DNA of 64,000 nt from Microbulbifer celer (GCF_020991125.1 NZ_CP087715.1:1825501-1889500), one strand, 5' to 3'. Shown: positions 27,356-37,487, counted from the first letter of the stretch. The notes: generated from the sequence alone by a model not told the origin. A program made the numbers and translations.

Positions 27356-28480
27356 TTAACGCTCGGCAATAGGGGTTACTTTGCGAAGTTCCGGGCCGGT
27401 GTATTCCGCGCTTGGGCGGATGATGCGGTTGTCGGCGCGCTGTTCGAATACGTGGGCGGCCCAACCAGTTACGCGGCTCATTACGAAGATCGGCGTGAAC
27501 AGTTTGGTGGGGATGCCCATGAAGTGATACGCGGAGGCGTGGAAGAAGTCGGCGTTGCAGAACAGCTTTTTCTCGCGCCACATGACGTCTTCGCAGCGTA
27601 CGGATACCGGGTATAGCACGTCGTCGCCCACGTCGACGGCGAGTTTTTCGGACCACTGCTTGATGATGGCGTTGCGCGGGTCGGATTCGGTGTAGACCGC
27701 GTGGCCGAAGCCCATGATTTTTTCTTTGCGCTCGAGCATGCCCAGCAGTTCTTTTTCTGCTTCGTCGGCGGAAGAGAAACGCTCGATCAGTTCCATCGCC
27801 GCTTCGTTGGCGCCGCCGTGCAGCGGACCGCGCAGGGAGCCGATGGCGCCGGTGATGCAGCTGAACAGGTCAGACAGGGTGGAGGCGCAGACGCGGGCGG
27901 TGAAGGTGGAGGCGTTGAACTCGTGCTCGGCGTACAGGATCAGGGAGACGTTCATTACCTGCGCGTGCAAGTCGTTTGGCTTTTCGCCGCGCAGCATGTG
28001 CAGGAAGTGGCCGCCGATGGAGTCATCGTCGGTTTCGGTTTCGATGCGCACGCCGTCGTGGCTGAAGCGGTACCAGTAACAGATGATGGACGGGAATGCG
28101 GCGAGCAGACGGTTGGCGCGGTCCTGTTGTTGCTCGAAGGACTCTTCCCCTTCCAGGTTGCCCAGCATGGAGCAGCCGGTGCGCATGACGTCCATGGGGT
28201 GGGCGTCGGCGGGGATGCGTTCGAGCACTTCGCGCAGGGCCTGCGGCAGGCCGCGCATGGTTTTGAGGGTGCCTTTGTAATCGGCCAGCTGTGCCTGGGT
28301 GGGCAGTTCCCCGTTGAAGATCAGGTAGGCGACTTCTTCGAACTCGCAGTGTTCTGCCAGGTCTTTGACGTCGTAGCCGCAGTAGGTCAGGCCGGAGCCG
28401 GATACGCCTACGGTGGAAAGTGCGGTTTTACCGGCTACCTGGCCACGCAGGCCTGCTCCGCCAACTTTTTTCTCTGCCAT
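27356..28480 (-). CDS. prpC: 2-methylcitrate synthase
   Basis: The 374-residue citrate-synthase-fold enzyme has its catalytic residues in place: H221 (GPLHGGANEAAM), H260 (GFGHAVYTESDPRN) and D311 (NADFFHASAYH). It condenses propionyl-CoA with oxaloacetate. The short N-terminus and neighbours prpB and acnD distinguish it from housekeeping GltA. Second enzyme gene of the operon. Confidence 0.97.
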   Translation of the reverse strand: MAEKKVGGAGLRGQVAGKTALSTVGVSGSGLTYCGYDVKDLAEHCEFEEVAYLIFNGELPTQAQLADYKGTLKTMRGLPQALREVLERIPADAHPMDVMRTGCSMLGNLEGEESFEQQQDRANRLLAAFPSIICYWYRFSHDGVRIETETDDDSIGGHFLHMLRGEKPNDLHAQVMNVSLILYAEHEFNASTFTARVCASTLSDLFSCITGAIGSLRGPLHGGANEAAMELIERFSSADEAEKELLGMLERKEKIMGFGHAVYTESDPRNAIIKQWSEKLAVDVGDDVLYPVSVRCEDVMWREKKLFCNADFFHASAYHFMGIPTKLFTPIFVMSRVTGWAAHVFEQRADNRIIRPSAEYTGPELRKVTPIAER

Positions 28481-28514
28481 CTCTATTTTCCCCTATCGAT
28501 TTAAGTTTTTACTT

Positions 28515-28596
28515 CGTCATGCCGGACTTGATCCGGTATCCAGTTACGGGGCTTCCGCCAACCTCCGGCTGGATCCCGGCCTTCGCCGGGATGACG
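28515..28596. repeat. CGTCATGCCGG dispersed repeat, copy 1
   Basis: The segment starts CGTCATGCCGGACTTGATCC and ends CCGGCCTTCGCCGGGATGACG-like, with inverted CGTCAT/ATGACG ends. A reverse-oriented relative lies at 31403-31470. It fills most of the prpB-prpC spacer and can fold into a hairpin. Confidence 0.75.
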
Positions 28597-28608
28597 GTGT
28601 GGGTTCAA

Positions 28609-29487
28609 TTACTTTTTAAACAGGTTGTCGAGTTTGTCTTCAAACTCGTGGTAGTTCAGGTAGTCGTACAGCTCCGCGCGGGTCTGCATGGTGTCGACGA
28701 CGGCTTGCTGGTCGCCCTGCTCCAGGATGCTGGAGTAGACGTTTTCCGCGGCTTTGTTCATGGCGCGGAAGGCCGACAGTGGGTACAGCACCATGTCGGC
28801 GCCGGACTCGCCCAGCTCGGCCTTGTTGTACAGCTTGGTTTTACCAAACTCGGTGATGTTGGCGAGGATCGGGACGTTCAATGCGTCTTTAAAGGCGCGG
28901 TAGTGTTCGAGTTCGGTGACGGCTTCGGCGAAGATGCCGTCGGCGCCGGCTTCGATGCAGGCCTGGGCGCGTTCGATGGCGGCTTCCAGTCCTTCCTGAG
29001 CGAAGGCATCGGTGCGGGCCATGATGAAGAAGTCGTCATCGTCGCGCGCGTCCACCGCGGCCTTGATACGATCGACCATCTCTTCTTTGGACACGATCTC
29101 TTTGTTCGGGCGGTGGCCACAGCGTTTCTGCGCGACCTGGTCTTCAATGTGTACCGCAGCGGCGCCGGCGCGGATCATTTCTTTGATGGTACGGCCGATA
29201 TTGAAAGCACCGCCCCAGCCGGTGTCGATATCCACCAGCAGCGGCAGGCTGGAGGCGGCAGTGATGCGGCGGACGTCTTCCAGCACGTCGTTCATGCTGG
29301 TCATGCCCAGGTCCGGCAGGCCGTAGGAGGCATTGGCAACGCCGCCACCGGACAGGTAGATCGCCTGGTGGCCGATGCGCTCGGCCATGATGGCGGTGTA
29401 GGCGTTGATGGTGCCCACTACCTGCAGCGGCTGATTGTCTTTCAGGGCCTGGCGAAAGCGTGCGCCGGCGGATTCTGGTCTGCTCAT
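28609..29487 (-). CDS. prpB: 2-methylisocitrate lyase
   Basis: The 292-residue TIM-barrel enzyme starts at [11 protein letters not shown] (ATG behind AGGGGCAG). The catalytic loop motif KRCGH (C123) and the metal-binding DIDTGWGG (D86, D88) match the isocitrate-lyase/PrpB family. It cleaves 2-methylisocitrate to pyruvate and succinate, the last step of the methylcitrate cycle. It directly follows the GntR regulator gene. Confidence 0.97.
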   Translation of the reverse strand: MSRPESAGARFRQALKDNQPLQVVGTINAYTAIMAERIGHQAIYLSGGGVANASYGLPDLGMTSMNDVLEDVRRITAASSLPLLVDIDTGWGGAFNIGRTIKEMIRAGAAAVHIEDQVAQKRCGHRPNKEIVSKEEMVDRIKAAVDARDDDDFFIMARTDAFAQEGLEAAIERAQACIEAGADGIFAEAVTELEHYRAFKDALNVPILANITEFGKTKLYNKAELGESGADMVLYPLSAFRAMNKAAENVYSSILEQGDQQAVVDTMQTRAELYDYLNYHEFEDKLDNLFKK

Positions 29488-29525
29488 AAACTGCCCCTGT
29501 TCTCTCATGATTCGGATTTGGCGAA

Positions 29526-30266
29526 TTAATTCTGTTTGGATAGTTTGTTTTCAATATTGCTGCGCGACGCCCGGATATGGCGGCGCATCAGGATTTCGGC
29601 CAGTTCACCATCGCCGGCTTCAATCGCTTCGATGATGTGGCTGTGTTCGCGGAAAGCGCGGTGCGCGCGCGGGCTGGCCATGCCCAGCTGGTAGCGGTAC
29701 ATGCGCACACGGTAATAGAGTTTGTTGCACAGGGTGTCGATCAACAGGTCGTTGTTGGAGGCCTGCACGATGCGGAAGTGGAAGTCGAAATCCCCTTCCG
29801 GCTGAAAATAGGCGGTGCCCTTCTGCAGCTCTTCCTGCTGTTCGTGGCGGGCGAGCATCTGGCGCAGTTCCACCAGGTCTTCTTCGGAACGGTTCTCTGC
29901 GGCCAGTCGGCAGGCCATGCCTTCCAGCGCCTCGCGCACGTCGTAGATCTCGAGCAGGCCGCGCTCGGTGAGGTCCACCACCCGCGCACCGACGTTGACC
30001 CTGCGTTCAATCAGGCTGAGAGATTCCAGCCGCATCAGCGCCTCGCGCAGGCTGCTGCGGCTGGCATCGAAGCGCCGGGAGAGCTCGGGCTCGCTGATCT
30101 TGCTGCCGGCGGGCATGCGGCCTTCCACAATCTCGCTGCGCAGGGTCTCGAACAGGTGGTCGGCGATACTGCGGCGATTGCTCGCCGTGGCCTTCAGGTC
30201 CAGCAAAGGACTTTCTGCTGCGGCTTGTGGCAGGTCGGATTGCTCACCCAAACTGTTGTCCGCCAT
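29526..30266 (-). CDS. GntR/FCD-family regulator of the prp operon
   Basis: The 246-residue protein has an N-terminal GntR winged helix (about 30-100, with [25 protein letters not shown]) and a C-terminal FCD ligand domain (about 105-235, with metal-type residues in [12 protein letters not shown] and [14 protein letters not shown]). It is the first gene of the operon with prpB, prpC, acnD and prpF, so it most likely controls propionate breakdown and itself. Three TGTCGACA sites upstream are candidate operators. The ligand (methylcitrate or an acyl-CoA) is unknown. Confidence 0.9.
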   Translation of the reverse strand: MADNSLGEQSDLPQAAAESPLLDLKATASNRRSIADHLFETLRSEIVEGRMPAGSKISEPELSRRFDASRSSLREALMRLESLSLIERRVNVGARVVDLTERGLLEIYDVREALEGMACRLAAENRSEEDLVELRQMLARHEQQEELQKGTAYFQPEGDFDFHFRIVQASNNDLLIDTLCNKLYYRVRMYRYQLGMASPRAHRAFREHSHIIEAIEAGDGELAEILMRRHIRASRSNIENKLSKQN

Positions 30267-30329
30267 GGTTTACCTCGCTCCTGCGCTCAGTGGCCATGCG
30301 GCCCGGCTTTCCCCGGCCCACCGCAAGAT

Positions 30330-30495
30330 TGTCGACACATTGTAGTTGACTGGCAGGTTAATCAGTCGAAAACGTGCCGTCAATGGATTTTTTGTCGACA
30401 GATATACAGTCTACGCCTAGTTGATTGAACCTGCTTCATCAGTAAAGAGGCCTGGAAGACAGCGCGCAGGACGGTGTCGGGAAGAAGTGTCGACA
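30330..30495. promoter_or_regulatory. Three TGTCGACA palindromes, candidate GntR operators
   Basis: The perfect 8 bp palindrome TGTCGACA occurs at 30330-30337, 30393-30400 and 30488-30495, the first as TTGTCGACACA and the second as TTTGTCGACAG. GntR/FCD proteins bind TTGT-N2-ACAA-like palindromes, so these probably serve the regulator at 30266. The rest of 30267-30851 carries no gene I can support. Confidence 0.6.
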
Positions 30496-30851
30496 ATATG
30501 GAGGTGTTTGAATTGCGTGAATTGTGAGTCAAGCGCCTGGGCGGCGCGGATTTCGCATGAAATTGCGTAAGGTCGAGCTACTTAGACAGATTACACTGTG
30601 CCAAACAGTAGTCTTGCACTACCAGTATGGGCATAATAGCCGCCGCGCCGGTCACGCCCGGAACCAAGACTGCGCTTGGTCGCGTTCAGAGAATGCCGAT
30701 AGCTTCCGGTTCCGACCCTATGCTAAAGGGATCAGACCTGAATAGCGGAGACACCGGCGCAGTTGATGTAAACCTCGATCCCGATGACGCCCCGACGGCA
30801 TTGGGGTCCTGAAAACCGTACCGGCGACCGCAGACCGAGCAGATTTGAATC

Positions 30852-31388
30852 ATGCCTAAGAGTATTATCAGGCGCTGGTTGCCGACCCCCGAACAGGTTC
30901 GCGCTAACAGCGGGCTCAAGATTCTCGGCAATCTGCTGCACGATCCAAACCTCTTTCACTTGAACCGCCATTCCGTGTCGGTGGCGTTTGCCGTGGGCGT
31001 TTTCACCAGCTTTCTTCCCCTGCCCGGCCAGATGCTGATTGCGGCGCTGCTGGCGCTGTGGTTCCGCTGCAACCTCCCGCTCTCCATGATTCTGGTATGG
31101 ATCAGTAACCCGGTGACCATGCCGGCGATTTTCTATAGCACCTACAAGCTCGGCGCCTGGCTGTTGGGCACGCCGCCGCTGGAGTTCAAGATCGAACTCT
31201 CCTGGCAGTGGCTGACAGAGGAAGTGGGCAAGATCTGGCTGCCGCTGTTTTCAGGGTCGCTGATCTGCGGCATTTTCTTCGCCACCGTGGCTTACTTTGT
31301 GATGCAGGGCGTGTGGCGTTGGCATGTGGTGAAACGCTGGAAGGCGCGGCTGGCCCAGCGCAAGGCGCAGCTTAATCAGGGCGGCTGA
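30852..31388 (+). CDS. DUF2062 membrane protein
   Basis: The 178-residue protein has the DUF2062 core HSVSVAFAVGVFTSFLPLPGQMLIAALLALWFRCNLPLSMILVWISNP in helices at about 42-100, and a further helix at 132-155. The C-terminus is basic (KRWKARLAQRKAQ). The family is widespread in gammaproteobacteria and often lies next to lol or comEC genes, as here beside lolCDE. Its function is unknown. Confidence 0.85.
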   Translation: MPKSIIRRWLPTPEQVRANSGLKILGNLLHDPNLFHLNRHSVSVAFAVGVFTSFLPLPGQMLIAALLALWFRCNLPLSMILVWISNPVTMPAIFYSTYKLGAWLLGTPPLEFKIELSWQWLTEEVGKIWLPLFSGSLICGIFFATVAYFVMQGVWRWHVVKRWKARLAQRKAQLNQGG

Positions 31389-31402
31389 ATCTTTTCTTTT
31401 AT

Positions 31403-31470
31403 CGTCATCCCGGTGAAGACCGGGATCCAGTACGCTGAACCCTGGATGCCGGATCAAGTCCGGCATGACG
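31403..31470. repeat. CGTCAT dispersed repeat, copy 2 (inverted relative to copy 1)
   Basis: The segment begins CGTCATCCCGG and ends CCGGCATGACG, and contains GATCCAG/CTGGAT arms. It is roughly the reverse complement of 28515-28596. It lies between the convergent DUF2062 and lolE genes, where its hairpin could act as a bidirectional transcript end. Confidence 0.75.
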
Positions 31471-31474
31471 GTTG

Positions 31475-32752
31475 TCAGTAGTCCTGGCGCAGCGCCGCCG
31501 CCGGCTGAACCCGGCTCGCCTGAAGCGCGGGATAGAGCGTAGCCATCAGACTCAGCAGGAAGCCCGCGCCCACCACCAGGGCAACATCCCCCCAGTGCAA
31601 TTGAGACGGCAGGTAGTCCACCGGATAGACGTCCGACTTCAGAAACTGGATACCGAATACCGATTCCAGCCCCGACACCAGATCGGTCACCGTCAGCGAG
31701 CCGATGACGCCGAGCAAGCCGCCGATCAGTACACCGATCAACCCCACCAGCGCCCCCTGACTGACGAACGTCAGCAGGATCTCCCGGGTACTGGCGCCCA
31801 TGGTGCGCAGGATGGCAATGTCGCCGTGTTTGTCGATCACCACCATCACCAGCGTGGAAACCACGTTGAATGCAGCAATGGCGATAATCAGGAATACCAG
31901 CAGACTCACCAGATTGCGGGACATCTGGATGGCCTGGTACAGATTGCCGTGGGTACCGGTCCAGTCGCTGCCGTAATAACCTTCATGGGGCAGCTGATTC
32001 AGCAGCTGGCGGAAGATGGTAAAGGAATTCAGCATGTCATCCACCCGCAACTGTACTCCGGCACCCCCGGCGCCTCCGGCCAGCGCTTTCGCCTGATCCC
32101 AGTCCACCAGCGCCAGGGAGTGATCGAGCTCGGTACCGGAGTGGAAAATATCCACGATGCGAAAACCCGCCAGTTGCGCGGAACTGCGCCCGCCTGTTCC
32201 GCCACCACTGGCATCGCCGCTTTCCGGCACAATCACCGACAGATGCTCTCCCACCGCGACTTCAAGCTTTTCTGCAATGCCCTGACCGAGGATGATCCCC
32301 GGTTGCGCGGGGTCGCTGGTGAGTGCGGCAAAGGTTTCGGGCTTGAGAAAGTTTCCGATGGTGGACACATCGACAATGGTGTCCGGGTTGACGCCCTGCA
32401 CCAACAGTGGCGTCACTTCCAGCCCATTGCGCGCGAGGCCATTGACCTGCCACACCTCGGCGGCAGCGGTCACACCCGGCGCGGCCGCGACCTCATCCCG
32501 CAGTGCCGGCCAATCGATATCCGGGCTGGCGTTGTACACGGTGGCGTGGGGCATGATGCCGAGAATGCGCTCGCGCAGTTCGCGGTCGAAGCCGTTCATC
32601 ACCGACATCACCACGATCATCAGCGCCGCCCCCAGGATCAGCCCGATCATGGAAAGGCCGGAAATAAACGACACCAGGCCGGCGGAATCCTGCCCGCCGC
32701 GCTGGGCGCCCGCGTAACGCAGGCCGATAAACGCGGGTAACGGTCTAAACAT
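31475..32752 (-). CDS. lolE: Lipoprotein-releasing ABC transporter permease LolE
   Basis: The 425-residue protein has one N-terminal membrane helix ([33 protein letters not shown]), a large periplasmic MacB-like domain and three C-terminal helices (about 275-410). With LolC and LolD it extracts lipoproteins from the inner membrane and hands them to LolA. It is third in the leftward lolC-lolD-lolE operon, starting 8 nt after the lolD stop. Confidence 0.93.
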   Translation of the reverse strand: MFRPLPAFIGLRYAGAQRGGQDSAGLVSFISGLSMIGLILGAALMIVVMSVMNGFDRELRERILGIMPHATVYNASPDIDWPALRDEVAAAPGVTAAAEVWQVNGLARNGLEVTPLLVQGVNPDTIVDVSTIGNFLKPETFAALTSDPAQPGIILGQGIAEKLEVAVGEHLSVIVPESGDASGGGTGGRSSAQLAGFRIVDIFHSGTELDHSLALVDWDQAKALAGGAGGAGVQLRVDDMLNSFTIFRQLLNQLPHEGYYGSDWTGTHGNLYQAIQMSRNLVSLLVFLIIAIAAFNVVSTLVMVVIDKHGDIAILRTMGASTREILLTFVSQGALVGLIGVLIGGLLGVIGSLTVTDLVSGLESVFGIQFLKSDVYPVDYLPSQLHWGDVALVVGAGFLLSLMATLYPALQASRVQPAAALRQDY

Positions 32753-32760
32753 GCTTCACC

Positions 32761-33510
32761 TCAAACATGGTCGCCCGGCTTCCAGTCTTCTACCAGCTGG
32801 CCGTCCACCAGGTGCAGGCAGCGATCCAGCGCTGCCGCCAGGTCCGGGTCGTGTGTGACGATGATGAAGCTGATTCCGGTCTCGCGATTGAGCCGATCCA
32901 TCAGGTTGTGAATTTCCTTCGCGGTCGCGCGGTCCAGGTTACCGGTGGGCTCGTCCATCAATACGCAGGCAGGCTTTGCCACCAGCGCACGGGCAATGGC
33001 GACGCGCTGGCGTTCACCGCCGGATAGCTGCGCCGGCTTGTGATCCAGGCGCGCGCCCAGCCCCACCGCTTCCAGCATCTCTTGCGCCTGTGCGCGGGAT
33101 TCCGCTACCGACTGCTTACCGATCAACAGCGGCATGGCGACGTTCTCCAGTGCGGAGAATTCGTTCAGCAGGTGGTGAAACTGATAGACAAAACCGAGGC
33201 TGGCGTTGCGCAACCAGCCGCGCTCATTGGCGTTGAGGCTCGCCAGGTTTTTACCCGCTACCCAGACCTCGCCTTCAGACGGCGTATCCAGCCCGCCCAG
33301 AAGGTTCAATAAGGTCGACTTACCGGAACCGGATGCGCCGACAATGGCCAGCCGCTCGCCTTTTGGCACTTCGAGTTCCACCTCGCGCAGCACTTTCAAT
33401 TCATTGGTGCCCTGGCGATAGATTTTACTGAGCTGACGACAGGCCAACACGACTTCGGCCGACGATTGTGGCCGGGATTCTTCGGGATTGATTTCCACTT
33501 GGCTGTTCAT
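32761..33510 (-). CDS. lolD: Lipoprotein-releasing ABC transporter ATPase LolD
   Basis: The 249-residue ATPase starts at [12 protein letters not shown] (ATG behind GGAA); an upstream in-frame start would run back into lolC. Walker [13 protein letters not shown]-loop, signature [15 protein letters not shown], Walker [13 protein letters not shown] and an H-loop His in IIVTHD are all intact. It powers the LolCDE complex. Confidence 0.95.
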   Translation of the reverse strand: MNSQVEINPEESRPQSSAEVVLACRQLSKIYRQGTNELKVLREVELEVPKGERLAIVGASGSGKSTLLNLLGGLDTPSEGEVWVAGKNLASLNANERGWLRNASLGFVYQFHHLLNEFSALENVAMPLLIGKQSVAESRAQAQEMLEAVGLGARLDHKPAQLSGGERQRVAIARALVAKPACVLMDEPTGNLDRATAKEIHNLMDRLNRETGISFIIVTHDPDLAAALDRCLHLVDGQLVEDWKPGDHV

Positions 33511-33530
33511 CTTATTTCCAATAACGTCAA

Positions 33531-34772
33531 TTATTCGTACCGCAGTGCTTCTGCCGGCGCGATCTGCGCGGCGCGCCATGCCGGGAAGAGCGTCGCCAGC
33601 AGGCTCATGATGACGGCGGCACTCAACACCATGATCGCATCCCCGATACGGAATTCCGAGGGGAGGAAACTGACAAAAAATACGCGCGGATCAAAGATCT
33701 TGGCGCCGACCACATGTTCGATCCAGGACACCAGATCCGTCAGGTTCAGCGCGATCAGCGTTCCCAGCAAGCCGCCAATCGCTGCGCCGATTATGCCGAT
33801 GGCGCTGCCCTGCACCACAAACACCGCCATAATCTGTCGCGACGTCAGGCCGAGGGTACGCAGCACCGCAATGTCCGATCGCTTGTCCGCCACCATCAGT
33901 ACCAGGGCGGAGACGATATTGAATGCGGCCACTGCGACAATGATCATCAGCATCAGGGTGACGACGGTCTTTTCCATTTTTACTGCCTGGAACAGGCTGC
34001 CTTGGGAATGGCTCCAGTCTTCCCCATCAAAGCCCTCTCCAAGAGATGCGGCATAGCCTTCGACGCGTCCGAGGGCGTTGTTCATATCGTCAAACTTGAG
34101 CTGCAGCCCCTGCACCTTGCCGGGCATACGCAACAGGCGTGCGGCATCTTCGATATGCATCAGGGCCATGTTCTGATCCACCTGCGCCCCGACGGAAAAT
34201 ACGCCGGCAACGGTAAAGCGCTTGGTGCGGGGAAAGATACCGGCCGGCGTGATCACCACTTCCGGCAGGGTAAGGATGACGCTGTCGCCGGGAATCACGC
34301 CCAGCTGACGGGCGAGAATGCGGCCGAGGACGATTTTGTAGCTGCGGGATTCCAGCGCGTCGAGACTGCCCATCAACATATGCTCGCCCACCGCGGAGAC
34401 GTCCCGCAGGGCCTGCGGATCCACGCCCTGGAACTCGACGCCCTGGGACTGACTGTTGGCGCCGAGTAGCGCAAAGCCACGCACGAACGGGCTTGCAGCA
34501 ATCACATGGGGCTGCTGCTTCAACTGATCCGCCGCCCCCTGCCAGCCTTCCAGGCCGCCGTCTTTTTCCACAAAGCCGTGTGGTACCACCGAGAGAATGC
34601 GGGTCTTCAGTTCCCGGTCAAAGCCGTTCATTACTGAGGTAACCACAATCAGCGCGAGGACGCCAAGGGCCATCCCCAGCAGGGAGAACCCATTTATAAA
34701 AGAGATGAACTGCTGCCGGCGGCGGGCGGCCACATAGCGGAGGCCGATGTAGAGGGGGACTGGTTTTATCAT
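33531..34772 (-). CDS. lolC: Lipoprotein-releasing ABC transporter permease LolC
   Basis: The 413-residue protein has the same four-helix permease layout as the product at 31475 (N-terminal [35 protein letters not shown], then a periplasmic domain and three C-terminal helices). It is the first gene of the lol operon, hence lolC; the C/E naming follows gene order only. lolD starts 20 nt downstream. Confidence 0.92.
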   Translation of the reverse strand: MIKPVPLYIGLRYVAARRRQQFISFINGFSLLGMALGVLALIVVTSVMNGFDRELKTRILSVVPHGFVEKDGGLEGWQGAADQLKQQPHVIAASPFVRGFALLGANSQSQGVEFQGVDPQALRDVSAVGEHMLMGSLDALESRSYKIVLGRILARQLGVIPGDSVILTLPEVVITPAGIFPRTKRFTVAGVFSVGAQVDQNMALMHIEDAARLLRMPGKVQGLQLKFDDMNNALGRVEGYAASLGEGFDGEDWSHSQGSLFQAVKMEKTVVTLMLMIIVAVAAFNIVSALVLMVADKRSDIAVLRTLGLTSRQIMAVFVVQGSAIGIIGAAIGGLLGTLIALNLTDLVSWIEHVVGAKIFDPRVFFVSFLPSEFRIGDAIMVLSAAVIMSLLATLFPAWRAAQIAPAEALRYE

Positions 34773-34869
34773 GGGATTGATTTAAGCGGAAAAACGCCAA
34801 GAAATCCAAGGATTTACGCACACTGTGCCAATGGGCGGTCAGATTAAACTCCACCTTGGACTGCGGGAG

Positions 34870-36504
34870 TCAGCGCGGATTCCATTTGAGCAGTTTTTTC
34901 TTTAACAGATTGAGTTTTTCTTCGTCCCATCCCGGTGGCGCCACCAGCTGATGCCAGGCGTGCACATAGTCCGCAGGCGCGTAACTGTGGCCAAATCCCA
35001 TGGGGGCGATGCCCGCGTGCATATCCATAGCCAGCTGCAGCATGGTCACAATCGGGTACCACTGGAGATCGGGCGACACGTCCCGTGCCCGCGGCGGCAC
35101 CATCCAGGCGGGCTTGCGCCAGGCCGCGTTGGGGTCGAAAAATACAATTGGGTCGCTGCCGTGCTGGAGATAGGCAAGCCTGAAGTTGCCCCACTTCGCG
35201 CTGCCCTTCTCATATCCCCCAAAGTGGTTACCGAATCGCACCACGGCACCGTCCCGGAACTGCGGCAGCCACGCCGGAGAGCCGGCGTCCCGCTCTGCGG
35301 TCACCTCACGCCAGGTATCGCTGCGAAACGGTGGCCCCGCCCACAGTGCGCCGTGGAACGGATCATCGATAATGTCGTAAAAATCAAACGAACGATCGGA
35401 GTTGAGCGCCCCCAGACTGAGACCAAACAAGTAGAGTTTGGGGCGACTCGCCTTGGGCAAGGTACGCCAGTGGCCGTATATCGACTGGAACAGCGCCTGC
35501 GCGCTCTCGCGGCCGTAGGCGTCTTCCGTCATCAGGGAAATGGGGCTTGGCAGATAGGAATACTGGGCTGCGACACTGGCAACATCACCCCGCAACAGGT
35601 ATTCAACAGAGTTGATTGCACCGGGATCCACCCAGCCGGTGCCGGTGGGGGTAATCAGGATCAGGTAGCTGCGCTCAAATCCCCCTACCCGCTTCAATTC
35701 CTCCAGCGCGAGCTCCGCCCGCTTATCCGGGGTATCTGCCGCATTGAGGCCAACGTATACACGAATCGGGTCATCCGCGGAGCCTGTAACCTCCGCAATG
35801 TCTTTTGCCGCCGGGCCCAGTGCCAGATAGCGCCTGCCCTGGTGTCCCATATCCCGCCAGGAGATCAATGATTCCGCGCTACCGGGCTTGTTGGCAGCGG
35901 TTGGCGCTTTCATATCCGGCGCGATTGCCGCATCCAGCTTCTGATAGATACCGTCGACCCGCTGCAGTAATGCGGTGAGTATTACATCATTGAGCGCCGA
36001 CCAGAACAGGACGAACGCCACGACCATTGCCAGTAATCCAGAAAGGCGACGTGGAACCCTGTGCTGCATTTTGTCGGAGAGGAAATAGAACAGGCAGCGA
36101 AACAGCTTTGCGATCAATACCAGCACCAGAGCCACAGCCAGCGCCACAATCGCCACGGTGAATACACGCACGCCCGGCGCTTCCTCCAGCCCCATCAAAG
36201 CGCGCACGGAGTTTTGCCAGTTGGATGCGCTCCAGAGAAAGCCCAGAGTCAGCAGTGCACAGAAAATAGCCGTGAGCCGCCACGCCCACAGCTGGGTGCG
36301 CTCAGAGCCAGTGGGTAATTCGAGAAAATTCCACAACCAGGACAGAGCAACTCCCACCCCATAGCCTGCAGCGAGAGAGAAGCCGGAGATCACGCCCTGT
36401 GTCACGCCTTCACGCGGTATCAGAGAAGGCGTCAGCGAGATCGCGAAAAAGATCGCTCCAATCAGCAGGCCGGCAGTAGAGAAGTAATGTACAAATCGTA
36501 TCAT
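34870..36504 (-). CDS. Membrane-anchored alpha/beta-hydrolase (Abhydrolase_9 type)
   Basis: The 544-residue protein has five or six N-terminal membrane helices (about 8-28, 40-58, 76-93, 113-133 and 150-172), then a soluble alpha/beta-hydrolase domain with nucleophile elbow GLSLGAL and a conserved LITPTGTGWVDPGAINSVEYL segment. This matches the two-domain alpha/beta-hydrolase family found in many proteobacteria and actinobacteria. A lipase/esterase reaction is assumed, but the substrate is unknown. It is a single leftward gene. Confidence 0.85.
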   Translation of the reverse strand: MIRFVHYFSTAGLLIGAIFFAISLTPSLIPREGVTQGVISGFSLAAGYGVGVALSWLWNFLELPTGSERTQLWAWRLTAIFCALLTLGFLWSASNWQNSVRALMGLEEAPGVRVFTVAIVALAVALVLVLIAKLFRCLFYFLSDKMQHRVPRRLSGLLAMVVAFVLFWSALNDVILTALLQRVDGIYQKLDAAIAPDMKAPTAANKPGSAESLISWRDMGHQGRRYLALGPAAKDIAEVTGSADDPIRVYVGLNAADTPDKRAELALEELKRVGGFERSYLILITPTGTGWVDPGAINSVEYLLRGDVASVAAQYSYLPSPISLMTEDAYGRESAQALFQSIYGHWRTLPKASRPKLYLFGLSLGALNSDRSFDFYDIIDDPFHGALWAGPPFRSDTWREVTAERDAGSPAWLPQFRDGAVVRFGNHFGGYEKGSAKWGNFRLAYLQHGSDPIVFFDPNAAWRKPAWMVPPRARDVSPDLQWYPIVTMLQLAMDMHAGIAPMGFGHSYAPADYVHAWHQLVAPPGWDEEKLNLLKKKLLKWNPR

Positions 36505-36699
36505 CCGTGACTGGCCGTATAGTCGAGTCCGGTTTTTAGCCTAGCATATGGGCGGCATACGGCACTGTCGCTGCAATATCTCGTGGACTCCTCCGCGGGA
36601 TATGGGCCCGGAAGGTAGAAAACGTGAATAATTCCACGTGTTTCGGCACAATATCTGATCTAATGCCCAACAAGTCGAATAATCAATCTGGAGAGCCCC

Positions 36700-37053
36700 A
36701 TGTTCTCAATTGGCCAGTCCATTTCCCCGCTCCGCGCCCTCACCCTTGGCGGCCTTTTCAGTACTGCACTGATCAGCGGCGTTACTTTTGCTGACACCGT
36801 GGAGATTCCGGTAGGTAGCCAGGGGGCTGCTGCCGAAGGCTCTCTATCACGCGGTGAAGCCTCTCTATCAAGCGGTGAAGCCTCTCATTTGCGCGGCAAA
36901 AAACAGGAAGAAGTCTCTGTTGAACTGGGGGAGCCCCTGGGTATTCAGGGACCCGTTGGCGAGCCCGCCATCACCCGCTGGGAATATGCGGATTTCTATG
37001 TGTACTTCGAGTATGACCGTGTACTGCACACGGTGAAGAAACACCGCGGATAA
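36700..37053 (+). CDS. Small secreted protein with internal duplication
   Basis: The 117-residue protein has a signal peptide (about 1-31, ending VTFA-DT). A short in-frame tandem repeat is seen at GEASLSSGEAS (DNA near 36853-36895). The C-terminal half, EPAITRWEYADFYVYFEYDRVLHTVKKH, recalls the SmpA/BamE-like strand pattern but is not a clear match. An AATCTGGAGAG ribosome region precedes the ATG. It is followed 38 bp later by another small secreted protein gene. Confidence 0.7.
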   Translation: MFSIGQSISPLRALTLGGLFSTALISGVTFADTVEIPVGSQGAAAEGSLSRGEASLSSGEASHLRGKKQEEVSVELGEPLGIQGPVGEPAITRWEYADFYVYFEYDRVLHTVKKHRG

Positions 37054-37091
37054 GCACATACCTAAATCAAACCATATCAAGGAGGATACTC

Positions 37092-37487
37092 ATGTCTAAC
37101 TCACTTATCTCAACCGCTCGGGGGCTCGGCTTCGCACTGGCGGCGCTGGCACTGCCGATGCAGGCGGTCTCGCAGATGTCAGACCAGGAAATAGCCAGCA
37201 CCCTCGAATCCGACCCCCTCGCCCAAATGATCGTGATGAGCGCCTCGATGCACGCCCTCGCCAAAGACTGCGGGGACTATACCGATCTGGAACTCATCGA
37301 GATGAAAAGTAAACAACGGGAAATGGCAGTGGAGAAAGGCATGGATGGTGCCCGTTTTGACCAGATATTCTCCAGGTTCGAAGAAAGAGCAGAACAAGGC
37401 CTGGCAGAAATGCCGCCTGAAAAGAGAAAAGCGCAGTGCGAGCAGCTCAAGAAAATGAAGGAGATGGGCGATAAGATGGGCGGCTGA
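37092..37487 (+). CDS. Small periplasmic helical protein of unknown function
   Basis: The 131-residue protein has a signal peptide (about 1-27, ending LPMQAVSQ). The mature part is helical and charged, with two cysteines (AKDCGDYTD and KAQCEQLKK) that could form a disulfide, and ends in a Lys/Gly tail. AAGGAGG precedes the ATG. No family was recognised. It is likely co-transcribed with the gene at 36700; a 13 bp perfect hairpin follows. Confidence 0.7.
   Translation: MSNSLISTARGLGFALAALALPMQAVSQMSDQEIASTLESDPLAQMIVMSASMHALAKDCGDYTDLELIEMKSKQREMAVEKGMDGARFDQIFSRFEERAEQGLAEMPPEKRKAQCEQLKKMKEMGDKMGG

Noticed and set aside
27192-27656. 154-codon frame across the prpC start of the acnD spacer
   Set aside because: It runs through the palindromic repeat and the 3' part of prpC in another frame.
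30524-30812. Small frames of about 61-73 codons upstream of the DUF2062 gene
   Set aside because: No ribosome site or conserved pattern; they read through the regulatory region of the prp operon.
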